A stretch of 64,000 bases of DNA from Clostridia bacterium. GTDB lineage: Bacteria; Bacillota; Clostridia; Oscillospirales; RGIG5299. Below, piece by piece: positions 41,035 to 47,831 of the stretch (position 1 is its first letter; every line of letters begins with the position of its first letter). A program made the translations under genes and the position numbers. The notes beneath the pieces were generated by a model. The model did no database searches. It had not been told where the DNA came from and saw nothing but the letters and a program-made list of their open reading frames with translations. Location: positions 89,228 to 153,227 of the forward strand of contig JAFVQJ010000002.1 in the NCBI GenBank assembly GCA_017504945.1, written 5' to 3'.

Positions 41035-41232
41035 TCATATCAATATCTCAATAAATCTTGTTCCGTTGTGATAACCGTAAAACATTGGAATCCCAAAATT
41101 TATTCCGACCATGTAATCTGAATTTTCGTTGATGCTATTCTCCAAGTTATTCGGTGTATTAGGAACCCCTGCGCTTAATTGAATATCGGAAATTCTATTC
41201 CATAGCCCTGTGGCAAATGTTGAACAATTATC
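41035..41232 (-). pseudogene. C-terminal fragment of a papain-like/NlpC-type protein
   Basis: Read on the minus strand from 41232, about 65 codons are open to a TGA at 41035. They give DNCSTFATGLWNRISDIQ, then LSAGVPNTPNNLENSI. An Asn-Cys-(Ser/Thr)-Thr-Phe-Ala motif followed by W and LSxGxPxTP is reminiscent of permuted papain-like amidase domains. It lacks a start codon and begins within the stop codon of the 140-residue gene in another frame. It is therefore treated as a truncated remnant. The family assignment is tentative. Confidence 0.45.
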
Positions 41233-41654
41233 TATATATTTCCTTCTTCTCTTGTCCAGATGACCTTTTCGTCACCCCCGCCGCAAAGGATTACTTTGTC
41301 GATAACAACGCCTTCGGGGATGGGGATCTCTTTGTTATATAAATCATTGAAGGCTATTCCCAAATGTCCTAATATGAAATCTAACAAAGTAATTCCCTTT
41401 ACACCAACCTTAAGTACATTTCCTTCGACTTTATAAATTATGTCATTTTTAAACTCCCAATTTGGAGGTATAATCGTTGCTGTTAACGTTACACTATCTT
41501 CAGTTACTTTGACAGATGTTGACGTATTATATTTAAACGGAGAATCGCAAAAGGTAAATCCAAGCTTCCAACCGTGATTTGCAATTATTATCCATACTGA
41601 TAAACATATTATCACAGTAAATATGATTATTAATATTTTTATTTTTTTATTCAA
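41232..41654 (-). CDS. Small membrane-anchored protein, paralogue 2
   Basis: A 140-residue protein with an N-terminal membrane helix (NKKIKILIIIFTVIICLSVWIII) and a beta-rich outer domain (LGFTFCDSP, IIYKVEGNVLKVGVK, EIPIPEGVVIDKVILCGGG). Unassigned. The apparent TTG start overlaps the stop codon of a shorter open frame upstream (ATTGAATAA), suggesting coupling or a junction of tandem copies. The last 37 bases are repeated at 40532. A paralogue lies at 40577. Confidence 0.55.
   Translation of the reverse strand: MNKKIKILIIIFTVIICLSVWIIIANHGWKLGFTFCDSPFKYNTSTSVKVTEDSVTLTATIIPPNWEFKNDIIYKVEGNVLKVGVKGITLLDFILGHLGIAFNDLYNKEIPIPEGVVIDKVILCGGGDEKVIWTREEGNI
41235..41271 (-). repeat. 37-bp direct repeat, copy 2
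   Basis: Identical to 40532-40568, 703 bases away, in the same orientation. It is the coding end of paralogue 2. Confidence 0.8.
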
Positions 41655-41810
41655 TTATTCCGCCCTCCAATGTCCAAACCGGTCTATAGTTACCCTGATA
41701 TACATAACCGTAATATTCAACAGTCATCATCAATATTGGTTGTTTTTCATTTTCCAAACAACCCATTGGACTCACCCATTTCAAAAATTTGAGGAAACTT
41801 TCCCCATTTC
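41647..41810 (-). pseudogene. C-terminal fragment of a further small paralogue
   Basis: On the minus strand an open frame ending at 41647 gives LKFLKWVSPMGCLENEKQ, then VEYYGYVYQGNYRPVWTLE and GGIIE before the stop. The closing PVWTLEGG resembles the KVIWTREEG end of paralogue 2. The first ATG is at 41766, leaving 39 residues; upstream the frame is closed after about 15 more codons. It is most simply a truncated copy, though a real small protein cannot be excluded. The remaining bases to 41977 show no other feature. Confidence 0.4.
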
Positions 41811-41977
41811 CATTTTACCATACTGCCCACCGCCCGTCAATAAATTTATATCGGCAGGCAAAAATTTCGGCATTATGCATAAAAGGGACAAGGCTGTTTT
41901 GTGCAACACGACAAAAGCTCTCGCCCCACGCATAAATACCGCAAAAAACGCCAAAATAATCAAAAAGAGGTGGGAAA

Positions 41978-42355
41978 ATGAAAAACAAGGCAGTCATCGC
42001 GCTGCTCGGGATAGCGGCAGGAATAATAAACGGCTTTTTCGGTGCGGGCGGCGGTATGGTGCTCGTGCCGCTGCTTGAAAGCATTGAAAATAAAAACGGC
42101 GAAAAAATGTCGCCCAAAACGGCTCACGCGACAACCGTTTTCATAGTGCTTTTTCTTTCGGCGGTGAGCGTTTGCTTTTACATTTTCGGAAACGGACTTG
42201 AAATAGCGTCGGCACTTCCGTTTGCACTCGGCGGAGTTTTGGGCGCGCTTCCCGGAGCCTTTTTTCTCAAAAAGATAGACCCTGCTCTCCTTAAAAGGAT
42301 ATTCGGCGGATTTCTTGTTTTTGCGGCGGTAAAAATGCTTTTAGGCGCGATATAA
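41978..42355 (+). CDS. Half-size TSUP (TauE/SafE) transporter, first half
   Basis: A 125-residue membrane protein with about four helices. It matches one repeat of the sulfite exporter TauE/SafE fold: GIAAGIINGFFGAGGGMVLVPLL in the first helix, KTAHATTVFIVLFLS, then ALGGVLGALPGAFFLKKI. Full TSUP proteins have two such repeats in about 250 residues. The second half is encoded by the next gene 10 bases downstream. Substrate (sulfite, sulfonate, other organic anion) unknown. The start is supported by AGAGGTGG eight bases upstream. Confidence 0.85.
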   Translation: MKNKAVIALLGIAAGIINGFFGAGGGMVLVPLLESIENKNGEKMSPKTAHATTVFIVLFLSAVSVCFYIFGNGLEIASALPFALGGVLGALPGAFFLKKIDPALLKRIFGGFLVFAAVKMLLGAI

Positions 42356-42365
42356 GGAGAAAAAT

Positions 42366-42734
42366 ATGAATTATATTATCGGATTTTTATCGGGAATAGC
42401 GGCGTCGATGGGACTCGGCGGCGGCTCGGTCCTGCTGGTGTGGCTCACCGGCTTTGCGGGTGTTGCGCCGTCAGAGGCGGCGGGAATAAACCTGCTGTTT
42501 TTTCTTCCTACTGCGGTGCTTTCGGTAATACTTAACGCAAAAAACAGGCTCGTTGATTTTAAAACGGGATTTTTAATAGCTCTTTCATCGCTTCCGGGTG
42601 CGATAGTCGGCGGACTGCTTGCCGTTTGGATAGGAAAAAGCGATGCCGCAACCGTAATTTTTGCTGTCTTTCTTTTTGCAATAGGCATAAAGGAGCTGTT
42701 TTTTACAAAAAGCACAAAAAAACAGACGGAATAA
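42366..42734 (+). CDS. Half-size TSUP (TauE/SafE) transporter, second half
   Basis: A 122-residue membrane protein with about four helices forming the second TauE/SafE repeat: FLSGIAASMGLGGGSVLLVWL, SEAAGINLLFFLPTA, and SSLPGAIVGGLLAVWIGKS. The ribosome binding site AAGGAGA sits just after the first half's stop codon, so both are made from one message and probably form a heterodimer. The lack of a frameshift-like join, with separate starts and ribosome binding sites, argues for a true split rather than a broken gene. Confidence 0.85.
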   Translation: MNYIIGFLSGIAASMGLGGGSVLLVWLTGFAGVAPSEAAGINLLFFLPTAVLSVILNAKNRLVDFKTGFLIALSSLPGAIVGGLLAVWIGKSDAATVIFAVFLFAIGIKELFFTKSTKKQTE

Positions 42735-42768
42735 AGCGCTCTTCCAATAGGGATTTTTTAGACAAGAT

Positions 42769-42799
42769 AAAAGACTAACGAAATTTTCGTTAGTCTTTT
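42769..42799 (+). terminator. Terminator after the split TSUP genes
   Basis: A 15-bp near-perfect stem AAAAGACTAACGAAA / TTTTCGTTAGTCTTTT with almost no loop, ending in a T run. Confidence 0.75.
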
Positions 42800-42916
42800 C
42801 ATTTTTGCTTCGCAAAACACACGACGTTGCTTGCAAAGTATAGTGTGCTACACTTTTGAAAATTCCCCGTAAGGATTAACATCTCGATAAATTGGAATTT
42901 ATCTAATTGACAAAAG

Positions 42917-43495
42917 TTATATCGACTCAAATGTCTCTCTCATTTTTTTTCGGTCATAATCCAAGAAATATTTCTCCAATTTTATGTAAAACTCTTTATA
43001 TTTTTCATTGCTGAAAAACACTATATCGCAGCCTCTATCATCGTAAACGGAAAAAATGCACTGGTTTTCCAGAGAAACAAAGCTTACCAACGGATTGACT
43101 TGGCAATATATTTGACTTTTCAAGATGCTTTCTAGGGTAGTGAAATCAATATCGTATGAAATGCATCTTATTACAGCAGATATATCATCATCAATATCAC
43201 CCACAGCAATAAGTAAATTTTTGTTGAGGTTAACTTTTTCAGCAATCTTCAATGTAAAATCTCCAGCAACCTGCACGGAGCCATCGGAATCAAAATATTG
43301 ATGAAAAAACGCTACATCAATTTTTCTGTTTGCAAACAAAACATTTGCAATTTGTATAGCTCTGGAGAAAGCATTCTCCATGTAATCATCTTCGCCAATT
43401 CCCAACTCACATCTTAAAGCCAATTTGTTATTGTAAAACCACGGCTGGAGGTAAAGAAACTCACTATCTGTTAGTTGTTCGATTATATTGCTCAT
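42917..43495 (-). CDS. Unassigned 192-residue protein (possibly DUF3885-like)
   Basis: A soluble 192-residue protein. The segment ALRCELGIGEDDYMENAFSR followed by AIQIANVLFANRKIDVAFFH resembles the start of DUF3885 proteins, but I am not certain. It has no catalytic motif I recognise. Base composition is clearly A/T-richer than the flanking core genes, and it stands alone with its own promoter and a good ribosome binding site (AAAGGAG), which fits recent acquisition. A small immunity-type or cargo protein is conceivable but unproven. Confidence 0.5.
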   Translation of the reverse strand: MSNIIEQLTDSEFLYLQPWFYNNKLALRCELGIGEDDYMENAFSRAIQIANVLFANRKIDVAFFHQYFDSDGSVQVAGDFTLKIAEKVNLNKNLLIAVGDIDDDISAVIRCISYDIDFTTLESILKSQIYCQVNPLVSFVSLENQCIFSVYDDRGCDIVFFSNEKYKEFYIKLEKYFLDYDRKKMRETFESI

Positions 43496-43537
43496 GAGAT
43501 AACTCCTTTCGTCAAATTCTTATTTATCGGTGTGTTT

Positions 43538-43566
43538 ATTATATCAAAAAAGCCAGCTTAATTCAA
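43538..43566 (-). promoter_or_regulatory. Promoter of the 192-residue protein gene
   Basis: Minus strand TTGAAT (43561-43566), 17-bp spacer, TATAAT (43538-43543). Confidence 0.7.
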
Positions 43567-43588
43567 GTGATTATTCGTGGGTAAAAGA

Positions 43589-43615
43589 AAACTCGACTTA
43601 TCAAAAGTCGAGTTT
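43589..43615 (-). terminator. Terminator of the lplA operon
   Basis: AAACTCGACTT / AAGTCGAGTTT stem with a five-base loop, followed on the minus strand by TTTTCTTTT. Confidence 0.8.
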
Positions 43616-43675
43616 AATAAATTATTTAATTAAAATACCTAAGAGTGCCGCAGTAATATCCGTCTGTTTTTTTAT

Positions 43676-44656
43676 TTAAAAGAAAATATCCAAAAGCTCG
43701 TCTGCGCTCACACCCGAAATATATTGCGAAATATCGGTAAGCGAAAGCTTTTTTGAGATCTCTGCTCTTTCGTGCGGTGTGCCGACTATCATTGCTTCAA
43801 GCTCGGAAAGGTCGCGCTTGCCGAAAAAGTCGCCGCTTATGCGAATTCTTTCAATAACACCCTTTTCCACCGAAAGCTCAAGCTCGACTATGCCGCCCGC
43901 GGTCTTTTTCGAGTTTTTAAAGCCGTAATCGGAAATATAGCCGTAATTCCACTCACGGGTACCGTATTTTTCCTTAACAAGCCGCTCTGTTTTGGAAACG
44001 TCCTCTTCGGTAAAGGCGTATTCGGCGACGTCCTCTCCGTTTTGCTTTATATATTCGTAAAGTCCGTTTGCAAAATCGGTGATGTTATTTACCTTATCGG
44101 TAAGATCCGAGATGTTTGCAACGCGGCTTTTAACCGATTTTATTCCCTTATCGACGAGCTTTAAGGGGTTTACCCTTAAAACGTCGGAAAGACGTGAGAG
44201 ATCTGACGAGAAAAGAAGGGTGCCGTGATGAATTATCTTGCCCTTTCTCACGCATTGGGCGTTTCCCGATATCTTTTTGCCGTCTGCAAGAAGATCGTTT
44301 CTTCCCGAAAGCTCTGCGTCAACACCGAGCGTTTTGAGGTAGGCTATTACCGTTTTTGAAAATTTTTCGTAGTTTCCGAAGCTTTCCTCGTCGTTTTTTC
44401 CTATAACGGTGTAGTTGAGGTTGCCGTTATCGTGAAAAACCGCTCCGCCGCCCGTGAGCCTTCTTACAACCTTAATGCCGTGAGCCTCTGCGTAGGAAAG
44501 GTCTATTTCGGAATAGGCGTTTTGATTTTTGCCGATTATAACGGCGTTATCGTTTTGCCAAAGGTAAAAAATATCCTCCGAGAAATTATCTGCAAGATAT
44601 TCCTCGGATGCAAGGTTGAAATATGCATTTTCGGATATTCCCTTTATCAAAAGCAT
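43676..44656 (-). CDS. lplA: Lipoate-protein ligase
   Basis: Attaches lipoate, via lipoyl-AMP, to lipoyl domains or the glycine cleavage H protein. The 326-residue protein has NLASEEYLAD, the catalytic RRLTGGGAVFHDNGNLNYT block, GRNDLLADGKKISGNAQ and HHGTLLFSSDLSRLS. The C-terminal accessory domain is present (about 240-326), so it resembles complete LplA or LplJ. It starts three bases after the upstream thioesterase stop, so the two are cotranscribed. Confidence 0.95.
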   Translation of the reverse strand: MLLIKGISENAYFNLASEEYLADNFSEDIFYLWQNDNAVIIGKNQNAYSEIDLSYAEAHGIKVVRRLTGGGAVFHDNGNLNYTVIGKNDEESFGNYEKFSKTVIAYLKTLGVDAELSGRNDLLADGKKISGNAQCVRKGKIIHHGTLLFSSDLSRLSDVLRVNPLKLVDKGIKSVKSRVANISDLTDKVNNITDFANGLYEYIKQNGEDVAEYAFTEEDVSKTERLVKEKYGTREWNYGYISDYGFKNSKKTAGGIVELELSVEKGVIERIRISGDFFGKRDLSELEAMIVGTPHERAEISKKLSLTDISQYISGVSADELLDIFF

Positions 44657-44659
44657 AGG

Positions 44660-45196
44660 TCAGTTTTCCTTTTTTATATATTTCGGAAATTCCGGTATAT
44701 CAAGCTCGGCGGGGTCGCTGTCTTTTAAAATAAGACTGTTTATATCTCCCGTGTCCTCTCCCTCTGCAATAGATGAAAGCGAGAGCTTCATATATTTCGC
44801 GTATGCCTGCGCCAAAACGTTGCCGTTTTTATCGAAGATAAAGCCCTCGCCCTCGAAGATGCGGCGGTTATTTGAGGTTATTCTGCCAACGGCGTATATC
44901 TTTTCGCCGTAGGGAACGGGCTTTTTATATCTCGTTATAAGCTCGGCGGTAACGCCCCAGGTACCGGGCTCCGTTACGTTTACGGCTCTGCCCACGGTCT
45001 CGTCAAGAAGGGCGGAGATAACGCCGCCGTGTACCCTTCCGGGATAGCTCTGATGATGTGCCTCGGGAGAGGCTATTGCAACGATATCGCCGTTTTCAAG
45101 CGAGAAAAATTCACTTTTGAGAGAAAAGGGATTTTTCGTTCCGCACACTACGCAATCTCTTGCGACGGGGTGCTTTCCCGTAATTTTCAAAATCAT
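44660..45196 (-). CDS. Hotdog-fold thioesterase (PaaI/4HBT type)
   Basis: A 178-residue acyl-CoA thioesterase-like protein. The hotdog core is visible: YPGRVHGGVISALLDETVGRAV (the catalytic Asp/Glu helix) and AELITRYKKPVPYGEKIYAVGRI. It carries an N-terminal CxxC (CVVCGTKNP) that is common in this subgroup and a C-terminal tail of about 35 residues. The substrate is unknown. It lies between the alpha-galactosidase and lplA with gaps of one and three bases, so all three share a transcript. Confidence 0.85.
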   Translation of the reverse strand: MILKITGKHPVARDCVVCGTKNPFSLKSEFFSLENGDIVAIASPEAHHQSYPGRVHGGVISALLDETVGRAVNVTEPGTWGVTAELITRYKKPVPYGEKIYAVGRITSNNRRIFEGEGFIFDKNGNVLAQAYAKYMKLSLSSIAEGEDTGDINSLILKDSDPAELDIPEFPKYIKKEN

Positions 45197-45197
45197 T

Positions 45198-47123
45198 TTA
45201 TTTTACCTTTTTAAATATTTTTGCGGCGTGGGGAGCAATTTCGGGGAAGGCAAAAATTCCGCCCTTGCCCTCGATGACTCCGTCGCCGAGCATCTCCTCG
45301 TAGCGCCACTCAAGACCGCCCGTTATCTCTGCGGGAAGCATTATATTTGCCGCCTTGTCGCTGTAATTCCAAACGGCGAGCATTTGAGGCTTATCCTCCG
45401 AATCGTCCTCCGTTTTGAATACGGCTATCTCGGGGTCGGCGTAGTAGTCCACGTAGCCTATTTTTCTCATCGGGAAATCAAAGCTTTCCTTAATGCGTGC
45501 CTGACGCGAGGGTAAAAGCTCATCCCATACCTCGCCCAAGAAGTTGGGAAGAGAGAAAAACCAAATGAGCTTGCTCCAGCTGTCGAAGGCAACGTCGTCG
45601 ATACCGAGTATCTCCTTTGAGAAGGGAACACCGAAGATGCTTTCGCCGCCGTATAGAATTCTCTCAAAGGGGTTCTCAAAGTGGCGAGCCATCATACAGT
45701 CGGGGTCTATGTGGAAAAGACGGTTGTGCATCCAGCTTCTTCTTACCGTGTTGTTTATGCAGGGCTTAATGGAGCAGTTTCCGCCTATCTGGTCTGCCCA
45801 GTCTGTCGGAATTACCCAGCGGTTACCCACGTCGGGACCTATTCTTATCGAGTCGGTGGCGCCAACCGTTTGGAATATTGCGGGACCGCAGGTGAGCACG
45901 TGTCTGTCGCCCGCGATCTCCTTTATCATTTTCAGGGTATCGTGATAATATGCGGCAAGGGTCTTTTCACGGCTGTGGTGTTTGCCCTCGAAAAGCGCCA
46001 TACCGATAAAGTCTATTTTTATGTAGTCGTAGCCCCACTCGTTGAATACTCGCTCGAAGGTATTTCTTATAAACTCCGTTACCTCGGGGTTTGAAAGGTC
46101 AAGACCGTAGTCGGCGGCGCCGAGGGTAATGGTTTCCTCGGTAGTAAGCGCCCAATCGGGATGCTCTTTAAAAAGATTGCTGTTTTTTGAAACGGTAAAG
46201 GGAGCAAGCCAAAGTCCCGTCTTGTAGCCGAGGGCGTGTATCTTATCGACCATGCCCTTCATTCCGCTCGGACAGCGCTCGGGCACGCACTCCCAGTCGC
46301 CCCAGTTGTGCATAGGACCCTTTTCGCGATTTTCCCAACCGTCGTCGTACAAAATATATTTAACGTCGTTTGCTATCGCGCTCTTTTTGAGCATTTCGGC
46401 GGCGCCGATTATTTCCTTTTCGTCCTCGAAGGAGTAGTAATAGTAAAAGCTGCACCAGCCGGTAGCTATCTCGCTTGGGATAATAGCCTCCGAATCTCTG
46501 CCTATCTTATCGCCGTATTCGGAAAGAAGCTTGTTTAACGAATTGTCAAAGCCGATAACGAGGGGAGCGAGAGTGAGAGTATCGCCCGACTTTAAGGTAA
46601 CGCCGTCTCTCATTGCAACGGCGGTAAAGCTTTTTGTTTCAAAGAAGGTGTCTATCCAATGTATCTCGCGGCGGCTGTCGGTAAAGCCCATCAAAAATGC
46701 GCCGTTGCCGTAGCGGTCGGTGAGAGCGGTGTAGGTGCTCCCGCGACGGTTGCGGTCAAAGCTGCGAAGCCCCTCAACGCCTATCATATTGTCGGCAGAC
46801 ATATATATAACGGGATAGTTCTCAAAGCAGGGTGCGGTAAGCGCATTTACAACGTTTACCGATTTGAGAGCGATATTATCGTCTCCGTTTTCTATTGCGA
46901 GAGATATCTTTAAAAAGTCGCCGTCGGCGGTAAAGGTATAAGTGAACTTAAAGCCTTCCTTTTCGGCGATTGCCTTGACAATATCCTTTTTGGGAAGTAT
47001 TTTAAAGCAGTCAATCTCCAAAACTCTTTCGCTTTCCCAAAAGGAAACCGATGCGGGAGAGAAATAAAAGCGTTTGCCGTTTAAAACGAGATCGAAACGG
47101 TTGTTTTCAAAAGAAACTTGCAT
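45198..47123 (-). CDS. GH36 alpha-galactosidase (melibiase-type)
   Basis: A 641-residue cytosolic glycoside hydrolase that releases alpha-linked galactose. The N-terminal beta-sandwich (about 1-215) precedes a TIM barrel: TGWCSFYYYYSF, YILYDDGW, KTGLWLAPF, the nucleophile Asp in YDYIKIDFIGM and the probable acid/base Asp in SIRIGPDVGNRW. A short C-terminal beta domain closes the protein. No signal peptide, so oligosaccharides must be imported first. It has a near-consensus promoter (TTGACA-17-TATAAT) and a strong GAGGTGA ribosome binding site. It leads an operon with the thioesterase and lplA. Confidence 0.9.
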   Translation of the reverse strand: MQVSFENNRFDLVLNGKRFYFSPASVSFWESERVLEIDCFKILPKKDIVKAIAEKEGFKFTYTFTADGDFLKISLAIENGDDNIALKSVNVVNALTAPCFENYPVIYMSADNMIGVEGLRSFDRNRRGSTYTALTDRYGNGAFLMGFTDSRREIHWIDTFFETKSFTAVAMRDGVTLKSGDTLTLAPLVIGFDNSLNKLLSEYGDKIGRDSEAIIPSEIATGWCSFYYYYSFEDEKEIIGAAEMLKKSAIANDVKYILYDDGWENREKGPMHNWGDWECVPERCPSGMKGMVDKIHALGYKTGLWLAPFTVSKNSNLFKEHPDWALTTEETITLGAADYGLDLSNPEVTEFIRNTFERVFNEWGYDYIKIDFIGMALFEGKHHSREKTLAAYYHDTLKMIKEIAGDRHVLTCGPAIFQTVGATDSIRIGPDVGNRWVIPTDWADQIGGNCSIKPCINNTVRRSWMHNRLFHIDPDCMMARHFENPFERILYGGESIFGVPFSKEILGIDDVAFDSWSKLIWFFSLPNFLGEVWDELLPSRQARIKESFDFPMRKIGYVDYYADPEIAVFKTEDDSEDKPQMLAVWNYSDKAANIMLPAEITGGLEWRYEEMLGDGVIEGKGGIFAFPEIAPHAAKIFKKVK

Positions 47124-47151
47124 AGTATCACCTCAAAATTGATTTGACTTC

Positions 47152-47180
47152 ATTATACTCCGACGGCAATGCGCTGTCAA
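47152..47180 (-). promoter_or_regulatory. Promoter of the alpha-galactosidase operon
   Basis: Minus strand TTGACA (47175-47180), 17-bp spacer, TATAAT (47152-47157): full consensus. Confidence 0.85.
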
Positions 47181-47198
47181 TTGCACAATAAGCCTTAT

Positions 47199-47723
47199 TT
47201 AGATAAAAAACGCCGAAAAGTAGGTAACGGTGTTTGCACCGTTTATATATTTTAGCCCCACGGTAGCGGCCAGCTCGGATACGTTTATACAGCACGCCTC
47301 GAGAGAGATTATAACGTCGTCGGGATGGCGGCAGGGCTCTTTTTTTATCGCGGCGCACTCGGGACATATGCGGCAGCCGCCCGCGGCAAGAGAAAAGCAG
47401 TTATCAAGCTCTTTTCTTATTTTCAAATGAAGCTCGGTGTGGCGCTTGCCCGCCTCGTACATACCCTCAACGTCAAACGAATCAAGGAGGGGCGAAACCG
47501 TCTGATAAACTACGGCTCTCTTAAAGCTTTTCACCTTTTTTATAAGCTGCTCCTTGCTTCCGCAAAAGGGAGGGCAGGCGTAGTTTCTGCCAAAGGCTCC
47601 GCAGGAGTTTGATTCGCAGTATTTGCGAAGATTTTCGTCAAATACTATTTCGTTTACGTCGCAAACGCCGAATTTTTCCACGCCGTTTGCCAAAAGTGTA
47701 TCGGTTATCTGCCGTTCGGTCAT
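47199..47723 (-). CDS. DUF2284 predicted metal-binding protein
   Basis: A 174-residue cysteine-rich protein of the DUF2284 family. Conserved cysteines are in NSCGAFGRNYACPPFCG and AAGGCRICPECAAIKKEPCRHPDD. These are probable Fe-S or metal ligands. The biochemical role is unknown; members often lie near corrinoid or methyl-transfer genes, but here it is transcribed alone from its own promoter. Confidence 0.85.
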   Translation of the reverse strand: MTERQITDTLLANGVEKFGVCDVNEIVFDENLRKYCESNSCGAFGRNYACPPFCGSKEQLIKKVKSFKRAVVYQTVSPLLDSFDVEGMYEAGKRHTELHLKIRKELDNCFSLAAGGCRICPECAAIKKEPCRHPDDVIISLEACCINVSELAATVGLKYINGANTVTYFSAFFI

Positions 47724-47747
47724 AATAAACGCCGCCTTTCGTCTTTT

Positions 47748-47776
47748 ATTATAGCATTTCGAAGTTACTTTTTCAA
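47748..47776 (-). promoter_or_regulatory. Promoter of the DUF2284 gene
   Basis: Minus strand TTGAAA (47771-47776), 17-bp spacer, TATAAT (47748-47753). Confidence 0.75.
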
Positions 47777-47796
47777 TAAAAATATGTTAGTAAAGG

Positions 47797-47825
47797 GTAA
47801 AAAATCGGCATCTTACGATGCCGAT
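47797..47825 (-). terminator. Terminator of the metal ATPase operon
   Basis: ATCGGCATC / GATGCCGAT stem (47804-47825) with a TTAC loop, then TTTTACCC on the minus strand. Confidence 0.8.
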
Positions 47826-47831
47826 CCGAAA

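Noticed and set aside
42800..42916. Second copy of the hairpin array
   Set aside because: TTTTGC/GCAAAA and GATAAATT/AATTTATC hairpins are present but the GTGAAGT linker words are missing, so it is not clearly the same element.
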